Shown here: positions 36,345-46,503 of the stretch, piece by piece | How positions within the stretch are numbered: position 1 is the stretch's first letter | Layout of the letters: the number at the start of each line of letters is the position of its first letter | From: Paludibacter sp. | GTDB lineage: Bacteria > Bacteroidota > Bacteroidia > Bacteroidales > Paludibacteraceae | Assembly: GCA_028692715.1 (NCBI GenBank) | Contig: JAQUWU010000022.1 | Coordinates: 30,784 to 83,141 of the forward strand | Direction: 5' to 3' | DNA length: 52,358 nucleotides | Notes under the pieces: model-generated | What the model was told of the DNA's origin: nothing | What the model saw: only the letters and a program-made list of their open reading frames with translations | Databases searched by the model: none | Position numbers and translations under genes: made by a program

Positions 36345-37445
36345 CTATCTTAATACTACTATTTCTGATATTTCTTCATCTTTAGTACTTGCGGTAATAA
36401 TATAAGTACCTGAAGGTACATTTGCATCAATAATGGTTTGTCCATTATTAAAACTCATACTTTTTTCAATTCTACCTGATCTGGCATTTATAACATTTAA
36501 CTGACCTCTATTTTTTGAAGTATTTTCAATATAAATACTTTGTCTTGAAGTTGTTATTTTTAAAGATTTAGCATTTTTGTCTTTCTTATTACTATTATCA
36601 TTTTTACCATTATTATTACCATTATTAGTCTTTCCGTCTTCAACAACTACAGGGTTTTCATCAGACGCTTCTGTTTGCACTGTATCTGCGGGTTCTTCAG
36701 TTGATATTTCCGGTACAACTTCGTCTGTTATCGGAGTTTCAACTTCTGGTTCAACAGAAGGAACTACCACTACGACGGTGTCAACTACCGGAGTTTCAAC
36801 TTCTGGTTCAACAACTGGGGTTTCAACAACAGTATCTACAGAAGGTATTTCCACTACAACGGTGTCAGCTACCGGGGTTTCAACTTCAGGTTCAACTACA
36901 GGAGTCTCTACAGCAGGATCAACTACGGGTGTTTCTACAACAGGATCAATCACAGCTACTGGCAAACTTGTAATTAATTTGAATCTTTGTACTGCATCAG
37001 TTGTAGGCGCTACGCTAAATGTGTAGGTTTTAGTAGTCATTAGATCAACTGTATTATTGTTTTCCAAATCTACCAAATAAAGTTGGCTGTATTGTAACGT
37101 TAAGTTTTCGCTATAAAAAGATAAGGTATATTCGGTATCTTCACCAGCTCTAAATGCAATATACGTTTCATTTAAATCAGGAATAGCATCTACTTGAAAT
37201 TTACCACCGGGTTCGTCACCGTAAATTACTGGAGCAAGTGTATTTGTTCCAATCATTTTATAACCATCCCAACCATTGTCAAAATAACGTGTACATGTTG
37301 CAACTGAGAAAAAATAGGCCTGATCGGAATAGCGTGAACCTATTACATCTATTCTAATACCGGTAAGAGTTGCTGCTGAAACTTGTGATATCCCAATTAA
37401 TAATACTAAGGATATAATGATTGATTTAAAAGTAAGTGTTTTCAT
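36345..37445 (-). CDS. Secreted repeat protein with T9SS-like C-terminus
   Basis: A 366-aa exported protein. Signal peptide 1-24. Residues 25-160 are a beta-rich domain I do not recognise. Residues about 165-245 are a low-complexity stalk of PVVETPVV / EPEVETPV / DTVVVE units. After an Asn/Lys-rich stretch (270-290) a C-terminal domain of about 70 residues (SLKITTSRQSIYI to ISEIVVLR) resembles a T9SS sorting domain. This layout suggests a surface protein whose head is held off the cell by a stalk. The stalk DNA is repetitive (36711-36953) and may vary in length between strains. Confidence 0.6.
   Translation of the reverse strand: MKTLTFKSIIISLVLLIGISQVSAATLTGIRIDVIGSRYSDQAYFFSVATCTRYFDNGWDGYKMIGTNTLAPVIYGDEPGGKFQVDAIPDLNETYIAFRAGEDTEYTLSFYSENLTLQYSQLYLVDLENNNTVDLMTTKTYTFSVAPTTDAVQRFKLITSLPVAVIDPVVETPVVDPAVETPVVEPEVETPVADTVVVEIPSVDTVVETPVVEPEVETPVVDTVVVVVPSVEPEVETPITDEVVPEISTEEPADTVQTEASDENPVVVEDGKTNNGNNNGKNDNSNKKDKNAKSLKITTSRQSIYIENTSKNRGQLNVINARSGRIEKSMSFNNGQTIIDANVPSGTYIITASTKDEEISEIVVLR
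36711..36953 (-). repeat. Tandem repeats encoding the PVVETPVV stalk
   Basis: Degenerate 21-42 bp units built on GTTGAAACTCCGGTAGT-like sequence encode the Pro/Val/Glu/Thr stalk. Recurrent units make it prone to slippage or recombination, and to read-mapping error. Confidence 0.7.
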
Positions 37446-38088
37446 AATAACAGTTATTTAGAAGGTAAAATAATTTGTTTTGGCTGTGAGAAATACTTGT
37501 TTGTATTTCACCTTACAAACATACAAAACATTTATTATTACTCTGTTATTCAAGTACTTGTAGCGTTTTAACCACAACCTGTAGCAAATTTTACAGTCCA
37601 ATTAATGATTTAATCAGGTCCGCCTAAAGTCAATATTTGTATTTGATAAAAAGATATTTACAAAGCTCTCCTAATCACCTCTGTATATGCTACTTGCAAA
37701 ATCAGGCTTTTAATAAAACTCCAATTCACCTGTAACAATGTATAATTATACAGGAAAATTATTGTTACAAATTGCTATTACTATTCAATAAAACAAAAAT
37801 TTGATGATTTAACATGGCGAGGGAATTATAGAAATACAACAGTCAACTTCATTAACTTTATTTATATTTTACATACATTTATTATACGTTAATTAACCCT
37901 TGCTATCTTCAAACCCTTTGTTTTTAATCTTTCTTTTTGATTTTTCTGTAAATATTTGGAATTAATATTGTAATAAATACTATAGTTCATTTTATTTATT
38001 ACAATTATAAATGACAGGAAATAGTATAAAACAGTTTGACTACAAGCCAAACACATTTACTTTTTTGGTTTACAGTGCTATACAAAAA
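37446..38088. other. Gene-free AT-rich region
   Basis: A 750-bp spacer runs from 37446 to 38195 without a credible gene. It holds a minus-strand -7 box TATGTTTG (37516-37523) for the repeat protein, a nested set of complementary segments at 37729-37769 (see findings) and, beyond 38088, the tadA terminator. Otherwise AT-rich sequence. Confidence 0.55.
37516..37523 (-). promoter_or_regulatory. -7 box TATGTTTG for the repeat protein gene
   Basis: Minus strand TATGTTTG lies 70 bp upstream of the ATG at 37445. No clear -33 element. Confidence 0.4.
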
Positions 38089-38131
38089 TTACAAGCTGTA
38101 ACTATTTTATAAAAACAGTTACAGCTTGTAA
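38089..38131 (-). terminator. tadA terminator
   Basis: A perfect 15-bp stem: TTACAAGCTGTAACT (38089-38103) and AGTTACAGCTTGTAA (38117-38131) with a 13-nt loop. On the minus strand it is followed by a T-rich tract, giving a typical intrinsic terminator 65 bp after the tadA stop. Confidence 0.9.
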
Positions 38132-38195
38132 AATAATAAACTACAAAGTGTGTATGAGGACTAAAGTAAAATTAGCTATTTTTGATGTGAAATTT

Positions 38196-38672
38196 CTACC
38201 TTCTTTTATTTATAAAGAAATTTTTGACCAATTTACTACATTCTTCTTCTAAGATACCCGACAAGACTTCAGTTTTGGGATGTAAAGCATTTGGTGCGAA
38301 TCGCAAAAATCCTCTTTTCTCATCGGCAGTACCAAAAACAATTCTGGAGATTTGTGACCAACCTAATGCCCCTGCACACATTACACATGGTTCTACAGTT
38401 ACATAAAGTGTACAATCGGTGAGGTATTTTCCACCAAGAAATTGCGAAGCTGCTGTTATTGCCTGCATCTCGGCATGAGCAGTTACATCAATAAGTGTTT
38501 CGGTAAGATTATGACCACGGGCAATAATTCGACCCTGACAAACAATTACTGCACCAATAGGGACTTCATTACACTCACTTGCACGTTGAGCTTCATGAAG
38601 TGCCTGCTTCATAAAGAAAACATCCGGGTTGATGTCTTTCGATTCGTCTTCGGAATAATATGTTTTAGACAT
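38196..38672 (-). CDS. tadA: tRNA-specific adenosine deaminase
   Basis: Converts adenosine 34 of the tRNA-Arg(ACG) anticodon to inosine. The 158-aa protein has the cytidine-deaminase zinc motif HAE (66-68, catalytic E68) and PCVMC (C96 and C99). The length is normal; M21 is an alternative start that would trim a poorly conserved tail. A guanine/other nucleobase deaminase is possible but the motif context fits TadA. Last gene of the run parE-tadA, 58 bp after parE. Confidence 0.9.
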   Translation of the reverse strand: MSKTYYSEDESKDINPDVFFMKQALHEAQRASECNEVPIGAVIVCQGRIIARGHNLTETLIDVTAHAEMQAITAASQFLGGKYLTDCTLYVTVEPCVMCAGALGWSQISRIVFGTADEKRGFLRFAPNALHPKTEVLSGILEEECSKLVKNFFINKRR

Positions 38673-38730
38673 TTTTTTAGAATTCTACCTTCTTTCTCAC
38701 CCTTCTTTTTGCGAGTGTTGAAGAATGATG

Positions 38731-40605
38731 TTACACATCTTCTTCTACTACCAGATTCTCAATAATAAAATTCTGACGTTCAGATGTATTTTTGCCCATA
38801 TAAAACGATAATAAATCCTGTACTGCATCTTCTTTTTTCAAAGTAACCTGATCAAGGCGCATATCTTTTCCGATAAAGTGTTTGAATTCGTCGGGGGATA
38901 TTTCACCCAAGCCTTTAAATCGGGTAATTTCAGGATTTGCACCAAGTTTTGCCATGGCAGCTAACCGTTCTTCCTCCGAGTAACAATACACTGTTTCCTT
39001 TTTGTTACGAACTCTGAAAAGTGGAGTTTGTAGAATGTGAACATGACCTTTCTTAATTAAATCAGGAAAAAACTGCAGAAAAAATGTAATGAGTAAAAGT
39101 CTAATGTGCAATCCATCCACATCGGCATCAGTAGCCACAATCACTTTGTTGTAACGTAAACTTTCAATACCATCTTCGATATTTAACGCCGCCTGAAGAA
39201 GATTAAATTCCTCGTTTTCGTACACAATTTTCTTAGTCAACCCATAGCTATTCAATGGCTTACCACGCAGACTAAACACAGCCTGTGTGTTTACATCGCG
39301 ACTTTTGGTAATAGAACCACTAGCTGAATCACCCTCAGTAATAAAAATACATGAATTTTGTATTGCTTGATTTTTCGCTTCATCTTTAGTAAGCGTGTCG
39401 CTAAAATGAGACCGACAATCGCGCAGTTTTTTGTTATGAAGGTTTACTTTCTTTGCTCTCTCGCGTGCCAACTTAGTAACTCCAGCAATAGCCTTTCGTT
39501 CTTTTTCCGAATCCTGAATTTTTTGCAACATAATTTCTGATGTAGAAACATTGCGATGCATATAATTATCAAGTTCTTTTTTTAGGAAGTCAGATATAAA
39601 CTTATTAACCGACAATCCACCTGAAGGCGACATATCGCGTGAGCCAAGTTTGGTTTTGGTTTGCGACTCGAAAACAGGCTCTTCAACACTAATTGCCACA
39701 GCAGCAATAATTCCGTTTCGAATATCGGTTAATTCTTGATTTTTATTGAAAAATTCCTTAATTGTTCGAGCTACAGCTTCACGAAAAGCACTTTGGTGTG
39801 TTCCACCCTGAGTAGTGTGTTGACCATTGACAAAAGAATAATACTCCTCACCATATTGATCGCTATGTGTGAAGGCTATTTCAATATCTTCTCCTTTAAG
39901 ATCAATAATTGGATAAAGCGGTTGAGCCGTGATGTTTTCATTCAATAAATCGGTTAACCCATTTTTAGATATTATCTTTTTTCCATTGAAATTAATGGTC
40001 AAACCAGTATTCAGGTACGCATAATTGCGCAACATGGTTTCGATATATTCATCTTTATAAATATAATCGTTGAATAATGTACTATCCGGAACAAAATAAA
40101 CATACGTTCCACGATCGGAATTGTCAGCAAAAATTTCTGAGTCACTGATTAATTTCCCTTGTGCAAATTCGGCTCGTCTGCTTTGACCTTCGCGAAAACT
40201 CTGCACGATAAAAGTTGCTGCCAGTGCATTCACAGCCTTTGTACCAACACCATTTAAGCCAACAGATTTTTTAAATGCTTTAGAGTCGTACTTTCCACCT
40301 GTATTCATAATGGAAACCGCTTCAATCATTTTACCCAATGGAATGCCACGACCATAATCACGAACTTCAACGTGACCATCTTTTACTTTTACATCAATAG
40401 ATTTACCAGCTCCCATACGGTATTCGTCGATACAATTATCGAGAACTTCCTTTAATAAAACATAAATTCCATCGTCAACATGTGATCCATCACCCAACTT
40501 TCCAATGTACATACCGGGACGACGGCGCACATGTTCCAAACCTTCGAGCGTGATTATATTGCTGTCGCCATAATCAACCTGTTGTATGTTATTTAATTCT
40601 TCCAT
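38731..40605 (-). CDS. parE: DNA topoisomerase IV subunit B
   Basis: ATPase subunit of a type IIA topoisomerase that decatenates chromosomes. The 624-aa protein has the GHKL motifs (EVLDNCIDE with E53, D56 and N57; DYGRGIP at 83-89; [13 protein letters not shown] at 116-128), the transducer QTK loop (SQTKTKLGS), and the Toprim motifs TEGDSASG and [18 protein letters not shown] and the short, insert-free Toprim match Bacteroidota ParE, not GyrB. The parC partner is not in the window. Confidence 0.93.
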   Translation of the reverse strand: MEELNNIQQVDYGDSNIITLEGLEHVRRRPGMYIGKLGDGSHVDDGIYVLLKEVLDNCIDEYRMGAGKSIDVKVKDGHVEVRDYGRGIPLGKMIEAVSIMNTGGKYDSKAFKKSVGLNGVGTKAVNALAATFIVQSFREGQSRRAEFAQGKLISDSEIFADNSDRGTYVYFVPDSTLFNDYIYKDEYIETMLRNYAYLNTGLTINFNGKKIISKNGLTDLLNENITAQPLYPIIDLKGEDIEIAFTHSDQYGEEYYSFVNGQHTTQGGTHQSAFREAVARTIKEFFNKNQELTDIRNGIIAAVAISVEEPVFESQTKTKLGSRDMSPSGGLSVNKFISDFLKKELDNYMHRNVSTSEIMLQKIQDSEKERKAIAGVTKLARERAKKVNLHNKKLRDCRSHFSDTLTKDEAKNQAIQNSCIFITEGDSASGSITKSRDVNTQAVFSLRGKPLNSYGLTKKIVYENEEFNLLQAALNIEDGIESLRYNKVIVATDADVDGLHIRLLLITFFLQFFPDLIKKGHVHILQTPLFRVRNKKETVYCYSEEERLAAMAKLGANPEITRFKGLGEISPDEFKHFIGKDMRLDQVTLKKEDAVQDLLSFYMGKNTSERQNFIIENLVVEEDV

Positions 40606-40611
40606 AGATCC

Positions 40612-40630
40612 TTATCCCCTAAAGGGAATT
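40612..40630. repeat. Short copy of the CCCCTAAAGGG repeat
   Basis: TATCCCCTAAAGGGAATTT lies just upstream of the parE start, related to the elements at 17738-17875. It is the only structured element I see in the 108-bp gap. Confidence 0.55.
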
Positions 40631-40713
40631 TTTTTATCCTTTTTGAATAATATGAAATTAATGATTCAATGTCCTACTTATTTTCTTAATCCCCCTTCGA
40701 GCCTTGGGTGCTG

Positions 40714-42021
40714 TTATCTCGCAATCCAACTTTCAGGATTTTGTATTGCTCTTCCTTTCCAAACCTGAAAATACAATTCCGTTTTATTATCTTTTTCGTC
40801 GTCGGTATAAATTTTACCAATTGGTTGTTTTACACTTACATGATCGCCAACATTTACATATATCTGAGATAAATTGGCATAAACAGTTCGATATTCTCCG
40901 TGTTGAATAATAACTCCATTACTACTCTGAATTAGAAATTTTTGTGTGACAACTCCATCGAATACAGCTCTTGCAGAAGTTCCAACAGGTGTTTGTAAAT
41001 AAATACCTTTATTGTTGGTTGTTACATGTTTTAAAACAGGGTGTGGTTGAACACCAAAATGACCACTAATAAATCCACTGGCAGTAGGCCATGGTAATCG
41101 ACCTTTATTTTTCTCAAAATTACCTGAAAGCAATGTTTCTTCTTTTGTTAAAGCCGATACTGCAGAAGAAGAAGAAGAAGTCGTTTTTGTTTTGGACTCC
41201 TTTTCGGTTTTTGTAGAAGTTCCACTTGATTTTTTTTCCTGAGCCAGCCTTTTTTTCTCCTCGGCAGCCCTCTTTTCTTCTGCTTTTCTTATTTGTTCGG
41301 CAATAATTTGTTCAATCTTATTGTTCAAATCATTTGCCTTCTTTTGTTGCACTTTTAAATTGGCACGTAACGTTTTCTCCTTCTTTTGCAAATCAGTAAG
41401 CAACACTTTTTCCTTCTTTTCGTCTTTTGTTAATCTATCAGCCTCGGTTTGTTTTTGAGTTACCACTTCAACTTTCGTGGATTTATGTTGTGCCAGCGTT
41501 TCGTTTTTTACGGCTATCTCCGCTGTAACTTTTTGTATTTCCAGAACTTGTTGCTTGCGGTAATTGGTATATTCCTGCAAATAGCGTAACCTTCGATACG
41601 ATTGGTCGAACGATTTTGCAGAGAGAATAAACATGATCTTTGCTTGTGTACTTCGGTTTGTGTGAGCTTCCTGCACTAATTTAGCATAATCAGTTTTTAA
41701 TGACTCAAGTCGGTTTTCCAACTGACGTCTTTCATTTTGCAATGTTTGCATCTCTACATCCAACTGATTAATTTCAGTACTAATGGTATTAATTAATACT
41801 TTTCTATCTTTAATGTTTTTGGTAAGAATTGTGAGTTTATTCAGCGAATTTCGTTTAGACTTATTCGTTTCGTTCAACAATTTATTGGTAGTGGCTAACT
41901 TCTGAAGCGTTTGCTTTCTCTGTGATTCCAAGTCCTTAACACTTTGTGCCTGAACGGATGAGGTAGCTATAGAAAATGAAATTATAAGAAAAAATACACG
42001 TAGAATTGATTGAAATCGCAT
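40714..42021 (-). CDS. EnvC-like murein hydrolase activator with degenerate M23 domain
   Basis: A 435-aa periplasmic protein: signal peptide 1-25, two long coiled coils (about 26-290), and a C-terminal LytM/M23 domain (305-435, WPTASGFISGHFG to YFQVWKG). The peptidase ligands are lost. Where active M23 enzymes have HxGiD, this reads NKGIY (N337, Y341), and where they have HLHFE, it reads ELYFQ (E415, Y417). That matches EnvC, which does not cut but activates amidases during cell separation. Third in the order dut-TPR-DUF4292-EnvC-parE-tadA. Confidence 0.85.
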   Translation of the reverse strand: MRFQSILRVFFLIISFSIATSSVQAQSVKDLESQRKQTLQKLATTNKLLNETNKSKRNSLNKLTILTKNIKDRKVLINTISTEINQLDVEMQTLQNERRQLENRLESLKTDYAKLVQEAHTNRSTQAKIMFILSAKSFDQSYRRLRYLQEYTNYRKQQVLEIQKVTAEIAVKNETLAQHKSTKVEVVTQKQTEADRLTKDEKKEKVLLTDLQKKEKTLRANLKVQQKKANDLNNKIEQIIAEQIRKAEEKRAAEEKKRLAQEKKSSGTSTKTEKESKTKTTSSSSSAVSALTKEETLLSGNFEKNKGRLPWPTASGFISGHFGVQPHPVLKHVTTNNKGIYLQTPVGTSARAVFDGVVTQKFLIQSSNGVIIQHGEYRTVYANLSQIYVNVGDHVSVKQPIGKIYTDDEKDNKTELYFQVWKGRAIQNPESWIAR

Positions 42022-42053
42022 TTGTTTCTGTTATTAATTTTTTCGCAAATTAG

Positions 42054-42854
42054 TTATTTTGTCAATAATTGGTCAATATCTCCTTTATTGTAACGACTCG
42101 GATTTGTTGACTGAAATTTTATAGGAGAATTAAATTCCACTCTTAAAATAGAGAAATCACAAGAAGCATTACTTGTTGGATTTGTTACTTCCATAGAGAT
42201 TTTCTGGGGATAGCTTACTGCATCTAGTAATGAGTAATCGCTATAATTAGTTTTTAGTTCGTAATTTTCGTTTTTCGATTTTAGTACAACTTTCGAGAGA
42301 TTAAATCCGTTTGAAATTTCCGAACTTTGTTGCATTGTTTCATTTTCGAAATTAAGACTCTTGCGTCCATTAGTTTCTTCTTTCAAAACTATTTTATCTA
42401 ATAAAATCTCTTTTTCTCCAATGCAAAAAAGTTGTCCGAATATCAACGACTGTAAACTGAAGAAGTCAACATCAACCCCGAATTTATCAGAAAAGTAATT
42501 GTAATCGAGGAAATAATATTTATTATTCATTTTATCGAAAACTTTTATACTGTCCGGCGTTAACTCCGCTTTAAACAATTCAATGCCCATAAATGGCTGA
42601 ATCGAAAGATGAATAGCTGAATCTTTCCGAACTTTACAGGTAGCACTTACATTCAGGTTTCGATTTGCCATCTTTAATGCCATCGACATTTTACTTACAT
42701 TCGCGGTACTGAATTGCGTTTGATTTTTTTGAATTCTCTCAACTATCTGCGAAACATCCTTAGTGCCTTTTAAAGATGTGGACGTAACAGTCTTGGTTGT
42801 TTTACAAGAGACAAAAGCCAATATTACAAACAATACAATTAATTTATCTTTCAT
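42054..42854 (-). CDS. DUF4292 lipoprotein
   Basis: A 266-aa lipoprotein with a lipobox ending at C17 (AFVSC). The remainder is a beta-rich domain of the DUF4292 type, a Bacteroidota family that I recall as LolA/LolB-like in fold, with the sequence SKMSMALKMANRNLNVSATCKVRKD near its start. Function unproven; lipoprotein or lipid handling is possible. The gene lies 32 bp upstream of the EnvC gene, so co-transcription is likely. Confidence 0.78.
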   Translation of the reverse strand: MKDKLIVLFVILAFVSCKTTKTVTSTSLKGTKDVSQIVERIQKNQTQFSTANVSKMSMALKMANRNLNVSATCKVRKDSAIHLSIQPFMGIELFKAELTPDSIKVFDKMNNKYYFLDYNYFSDKFGVDVDFFSLQSLIFGQLFCIGEKEILLDKIVLKEETNGRKSLNFENETMQQSSEISNGFNLSKVVLKSKNENYELKTNYSDYSLLDAVSYPQKISMEVTNPTSNASCDFSILRVEFNSPIKFQSTNPSRYNKGDIDQLLTK

Positions 42855-42950
42855 TTTTTTTATCGTTTAGTTTCTTATCTAATAAATAAAAACCACTTAT
42901 ACTCTCCCAATAAATTGACATAAATTGTAGAAAAAAAGAATCGAGGTCTA

Positions 42951-44708
42951 CTACTTTCTATCCCAACCCTTCATTTCAATTTTTAATTTCAACTGTTCGG
43001 TTTTGTTGCCCGATTCAAACGATTTTTTCCACATTTCTAACGCTTTAGCATCATCTTTATTGTCATCTTTACTATTCATCCACAAAATATCGCCATAATG
43101 TTCAAGAATAATTCCAGGATCTTCCTCTTTTGTCAAATTATCCATGGCGCGTTCAATATAAAATTTAGCTAACGAATAATTTTCCTCTTGATAAAGTATC
43201 CATGCATAAGTATCAAGATAGGTACTGTTTTTAGGTTCCAGTTCCACCGTTTTAGCACTCATTTTTTCGGCTTTTCTCAAATCTTTTTTTTCAAGAGAAA
43301 GATAATAAGCATAATTATTCATTACCATAACGTTCTTTGGATTGGCTAATAATGAATTCTCATAATTCATAAATGCCGAATCTTTTTGTCCCGCTTTGAA
43401 ATAAATATCCGCAATTTGTGCATAAAAATCACTTTTCATTCCCGCCTGATTGGCTTCGATAAAGGGCAATCCAGCATGATAGGTTTCAAGTGCAGATTGA
43501 TATTCGGTTAATTGAAACTGTGCAATTCCTTTGTAAAAATACCATGCAGGATTTTTAGGAAGATTGTCGATTGCACGGTTTGATATCTCCACCAAGTTTT
43601 CAAATTTTTTCTCTCCAAGATAAATCTGAATCAACCGCAACCATGTTTGCGGATTTTTTGGATTTATATTTAGCATGCTTTCAAGTTCCGAACCGGCTTC
43701 TTCATTTCTTCCCCTGAATTGCAAATATACTGCATAATATCCATGAACCTGTTCTTCCAACGGATAATGTTCTACCAAAAGTTTAAACAACATTTCAGCT
43801 TCATCCAGTTTAGTCGAATCTTTCACAACCTTTTCAACATATTGTCCTAAAACATCCACTTTTGTGTCCACATCAAGGTCATCGCTTTTCAATGCACTAA
43901 CGATGGCTTCCATTGACTTTTCAGATTGGTTCACCGATTTATAATACTCCGAAAGTGAAATATAAACATAGGCATTTTGCGGGTCTGATTTTAACACTTG
44001 TTGGTATATTTCAAATGCTTTTTCCGGCATCTTTTGTTGCATAAAAATATCGCCACGCAAAACCTGATACCTGGTTTCTGTAGGATATTTATTTACCAGT
44101 TTATCAATTTCGGTTATTCCTTTTTTGGTCTTATTTAATAGAACATACAACCGAAACTTTTCGAATGAAATGCTTTGGTCAATGCCAACAAGACTTTCCA
44201 GTTTGTCATAAGCAGCAATTGCCTTGTCGTATTGCTTCGTTTGTTTATAAAGCGAAGTAAGAATATTGTAAATATCTTCTTTGTTAGGATAGACCTGTTG
44301 AACTTTTGTGGCAACATCAATAGCTCCAGACCAATTTTTCAGATTCGAATACACAGTAATCAGCTGAAAATTATACCACCAGTTCTGAGGCTGTAGTTTA
44401 ACTGCCGTTTCCATACAGTGCAAAGCTTCTTTATTTAGACCTATTGCTGCATATAATAAACCAGTTTCGTTTTGAGCTCCTGCATCCAACGAATCAATAG
44501 ACAGACACATCCGAAAAGTTTCCAGTGCCTGATCAAATTTCTGTAGTTCTTTTAATCGTAAACCTTCGTAGAAATAATAATCAAACTGACGCTTTGTATC
44601 TTCCGAAAGTCTGCTTTCTTCATTATTTTCCTGTTTCAACGACTTAGTTGTTCCGCAGGAAGTAAGTGTAAAAAGAAAAAGAAAATATAGTAAGTGTTTT
44701 ATTTGCAT
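42951..44708 (-). CDS. Tetratricopeptide-repeat lipoprotein
   Basis: A 585-aa lipoprotein (lipobox TSC18) with about 13 TPR helix pairs from residue 38 on, for example YFYEGLRLKELQKFDQALETF, KEALHCMETAVKLQPQNWWYN and NPAWYFYKGIAQFQLTEYQSALETY. It lies in the conserved order dut-TPR-DUF4292-EnvC, which points to an envelope-biogenesis scaffold. Function unproven. Confidence 0.82.
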   Translation of the reverse strand: MQIKHLLYFLFLFTLTSCGTTKSLKQENNEESRLSEDTKRQFDYYFYEGLRLKELQKFDQALETFRMCLSIDSLDAGAQNETGLLYAAIGLNKEALHCMETAVKLQPQNWWYNFQLITVYSNLKNWSGAIDVATKVQQVYPNKEDIYNILTSLYKQTKQYDKAIAAYDKLESLVGIDQSISFEKFRLYVLLNKTKKGITEIDKLVNKYPTETRYQVLRGDIFMQQKMPEKAFEIYQQVLKSDPQNAYVYISLSEYYKSVNQSEKSMEAIVSALKSDDLDVDTKVDVLGQYVEKVVKDSTKLDEAEMLFKLLVEHYPLEEQVHGYYAVYLQFRGRNEEAGSELESMLNINPKNPQTWLRLIQIYLGEKKFENLVEISNRAIDNLPKNPAWYFYKGIAQFQLTEYQSALETYHAGLPFIEANQAGMKSDFYAQIADIYFKAGQKDSAFMNYENSLLANPKNVMVMNNYAYYLSLEKKDLRKAEKMSAKTVELEPKNSTYLDTYAWILYQEENYSLAKFYIERAMDNLTKEEDPGIILEHYGDILWMNSKDDNKDDAKALEMWKKSFESGNKTEQLKLKIEMKGWDRK

Positions 44709-44773
44709 AATTTATTTTTCAATACTTTTTTTTGATTCCCTGCCAAATCATCAACAGGAAACTTTCAACCGAT

Positions 44774-45208
44774 TTAATGTTTTCCGGTATGTCCAAAACC
44801 GCCATCACCTCTATCGGTTTCAGTCAGTTCCTGCACTTGTACCCATTCGGCCTGAGCATGAGCGGCAATTATCATCTGACAAATACGTTCACCATCATTA
44901 ATTACAAAATCTTCATTTGATAAGTTAATCAATATAATACAAACCTCACCACGATAATCGGCATCAATCGTTCCCGGAGAGTTCAATACTGTAATCCCTT
45001 TTTTTATGGCCAGTCCGCTACGAGGACGAATTTGTGCTTCAAAACCGGCAGGAAGTTCAAGAAACAATCCGGTAGGAATTAATTTTCGTTCCAGCGGCTT
45101 CAACACAATAGACTCATCAATGTTAGCTCGCAGGTCCATACCGGCTGATAAAGGAGTCGCATATTCGGGCAATGAATGTTTCGATTTGTTTACAATATTG
45201 ATTAGCAT
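44774..45208 (-). CDS. dut: dUTP diphosphatase
   Basis: Homotrimeric enzyme hydrolysing dUTP to dUMP, keeping uracil out of DNA. All five motifs are present: [35 protein letters not shown] and the C-terminal P-loop-like [11 protein letters not shown] start it at the ATG at 45206-45208 (MLINIVNKS), giving the usual 144 aa; an upstream TTG would add seven residues. First gene of a likely minus-strand run with TPR, DUF4292, EnvC, parE and tadA. Confidence 0.94.
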   Translation of the reverse strand: MLINIVNKSKHSLPEYATPLSAGMDLRANIDESIVLKPLERKLIPTGLFLELPAGFEAQIRPRSGLAIKKGITVLNSPGTIDADYRGEVCIILINLSNEDFVINDGERICQMIIAAHAQAEWVQVQELTETDRGDGGFGHTGKH

Positions 45209-45256
45209 AAAAATATTCGTCTTTAGCAAAAAGGCTTGCTGAGTTAATTAATTTGT

Positions 45257-45264
45257 TATATTTG
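45257..45264 (+). promoter_or_regulatory. -7-like box TATATTTG upstream of namA
   Basis: TATATTTG lies 183 bp upstream of the old yellow enzyme gene, which would leave a long leader; other boxes nearer the gene are not convincing. Confidence 0.3.
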
Positions 45265-45447
45265 TTAATTGAGATGTATTCTAGCTACAAAAATACGATT
45301 TTTATCTTTAATCCTTTCTCTCAAGCATGGAAAAATATATTTTTTTCGGAAATAACGATCCAAACGCTAAAATGCGTAAAACAAAAATAAAATTAAACTG
45401 TTTCAATATCAGAAATCATTCATTTTACAAAAATAAAAAAAAATCCA

Positions 45448-46494
45448 ATGGCAAAAATAGACGATCCAATTACTATAAAATCCATTACATTTCGCAATCG
45501 AATAGGGATGTCTCCCATGTGCCAATATTCTGCAATCGATGGTTTTGTAAATAACTGGCATTATATGCATTATGGAACCAGAGCAATTGGTGGAGTAGGA
45601 TTGATTATAGTGGAAGCTTCTGCTGTTTCACCCGAAGGAAGAATTACTCCCTCGGATGTAGGAATATGGAAAGATGAACATATTTCCGAGTTGAAAAAAC
45701 TCGTCGAAAATATACATTCTAATGGCAGTATAGCCGGCATTCAGATAGCACATGCCGGAAGAAAAGCATCGCACGCTGCTCCGTGGAATGGCAGCAAACA
45801 ACTCATTTCTTCGGAAGGTGGTTGGGAAACCATCGCTCCTTCACCCATTCCCTTTGATCCGTCTGAAAAATCTCCAAATGAAATGACTTATTCGGACATA
45901 AAAGCAATAGTAAATCAATTTCGTGATGGAGCAAAACGAGCTTTGGAAGCTGGTTTTAAAGTGTTAGAAATTCATGCTGCCCACGGTTATCTTATTCACG
46001 AGTTTTTATCTCCTTTATCCAATATCCGAACCGATAAATATGGAGGAAACTTTGAAAACCGAGTGCGAATACTTCTAGAAGTTGTGAATGCTGTAAAAGA
46101 AGTCTGGTCTTCAAATCTACCTTTATTTGTAAGACTCTCAGCCACTGATTGGGTTGAAAATGGTTGGGATTTAAATGAGTCCGTAAAACTAAGTTCATTA
46201 TTAAAACAAAAAGGAGTCGATGTAGTAGATTGCTCTTCGGGAGGAAATATTATTTCTGCCCAAATCCCTGTTGAAAAGGGTTATCAGGTTCACTTCGCTG
46301 AAGCTATTCGGGAAACAGGAATAATGACAGCAGCAGTAGGAATGATAACTTCTGCCGAACAAATCTCTAATATTCTTGAAAATGAAAAAGCCGATATGGT
46401 TTTACTGGGGCGTGAATTGTTGCGAAATCCATATTTTGTTTTAAAGGCTATTAAAAACCAAAATTGGCCAATTCAATATCTCAGAGCAAAATAA
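45448..46494 (+). CDS. namA: NADPH dehydrogenase, YqjM/NamA-type old yellow enzyme
   Basis: FMN-dependent ene-reductase of the thermophilic-like OYE class. The 348-aa protein has MSPMCQY with the redox-tuning C25 (equivalent of YqjM C26), HAAHGYLIHEF with two substrate-binding histidines, LSPLSNIRTDKYGG, and a TIM barrel ending LLGRELLRNPYFV. It reduces activated alkenes such as enones and maleimides; the physiological substrate is unknown. Flanked by dut (divergent) and followed by a terminator. Confidence 0.9.
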   Translation: MAKIDDPITIKSITFRNRIGMSPMCQYSAIDGFVNNWHYMHYGTRAIGGVGLIIVEASAVSPEGRITPSDVGIWKDEHISELKKLVENIHSNGSIAGIQIAHAGRKASHAAPWNGSKQLISSEGGWETIAPSPIPFDPSEKSPNEMTYSDIKAIVNQFRDGAKRALEAGFKVLEIHAAHGYLIHEFLSPLSNIRTDKYGGNFENRVRILLEVVNAVKEVWSSNLPLFVRLSATDWVENGWDLNESVKLSSLLKQKGVDVVDCSSGGNIISAQIPVEKGYQVHFAEAIRETGIMTAAVGMITSAEQISNILENEKADMVLLGRELLRNPYFVLKAIKNQNWPIQYLRAK

Positions 46495-46503
46495 TACTAT
46501 CAA

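Noticed and set aside
36577-37026. Long plus-strand Thr/Ser/Val-rich open frame
   Set aside because: It is the antisense shadow of the PVVETPVV stalk; tandem repeats keep several frames open.
38442-38765. Plus-strand open frame across the tadA-parE junction
   Set aside because: Antisense to tadA and parE, no domain and no promoter or ribosome-binding signal.
45327-45554. Plus-strand open frame starting ahead of namA
   Set aside because: Overlaps the namA start in another frame; Lys/Asn-rich product typical of AT-rich noise.
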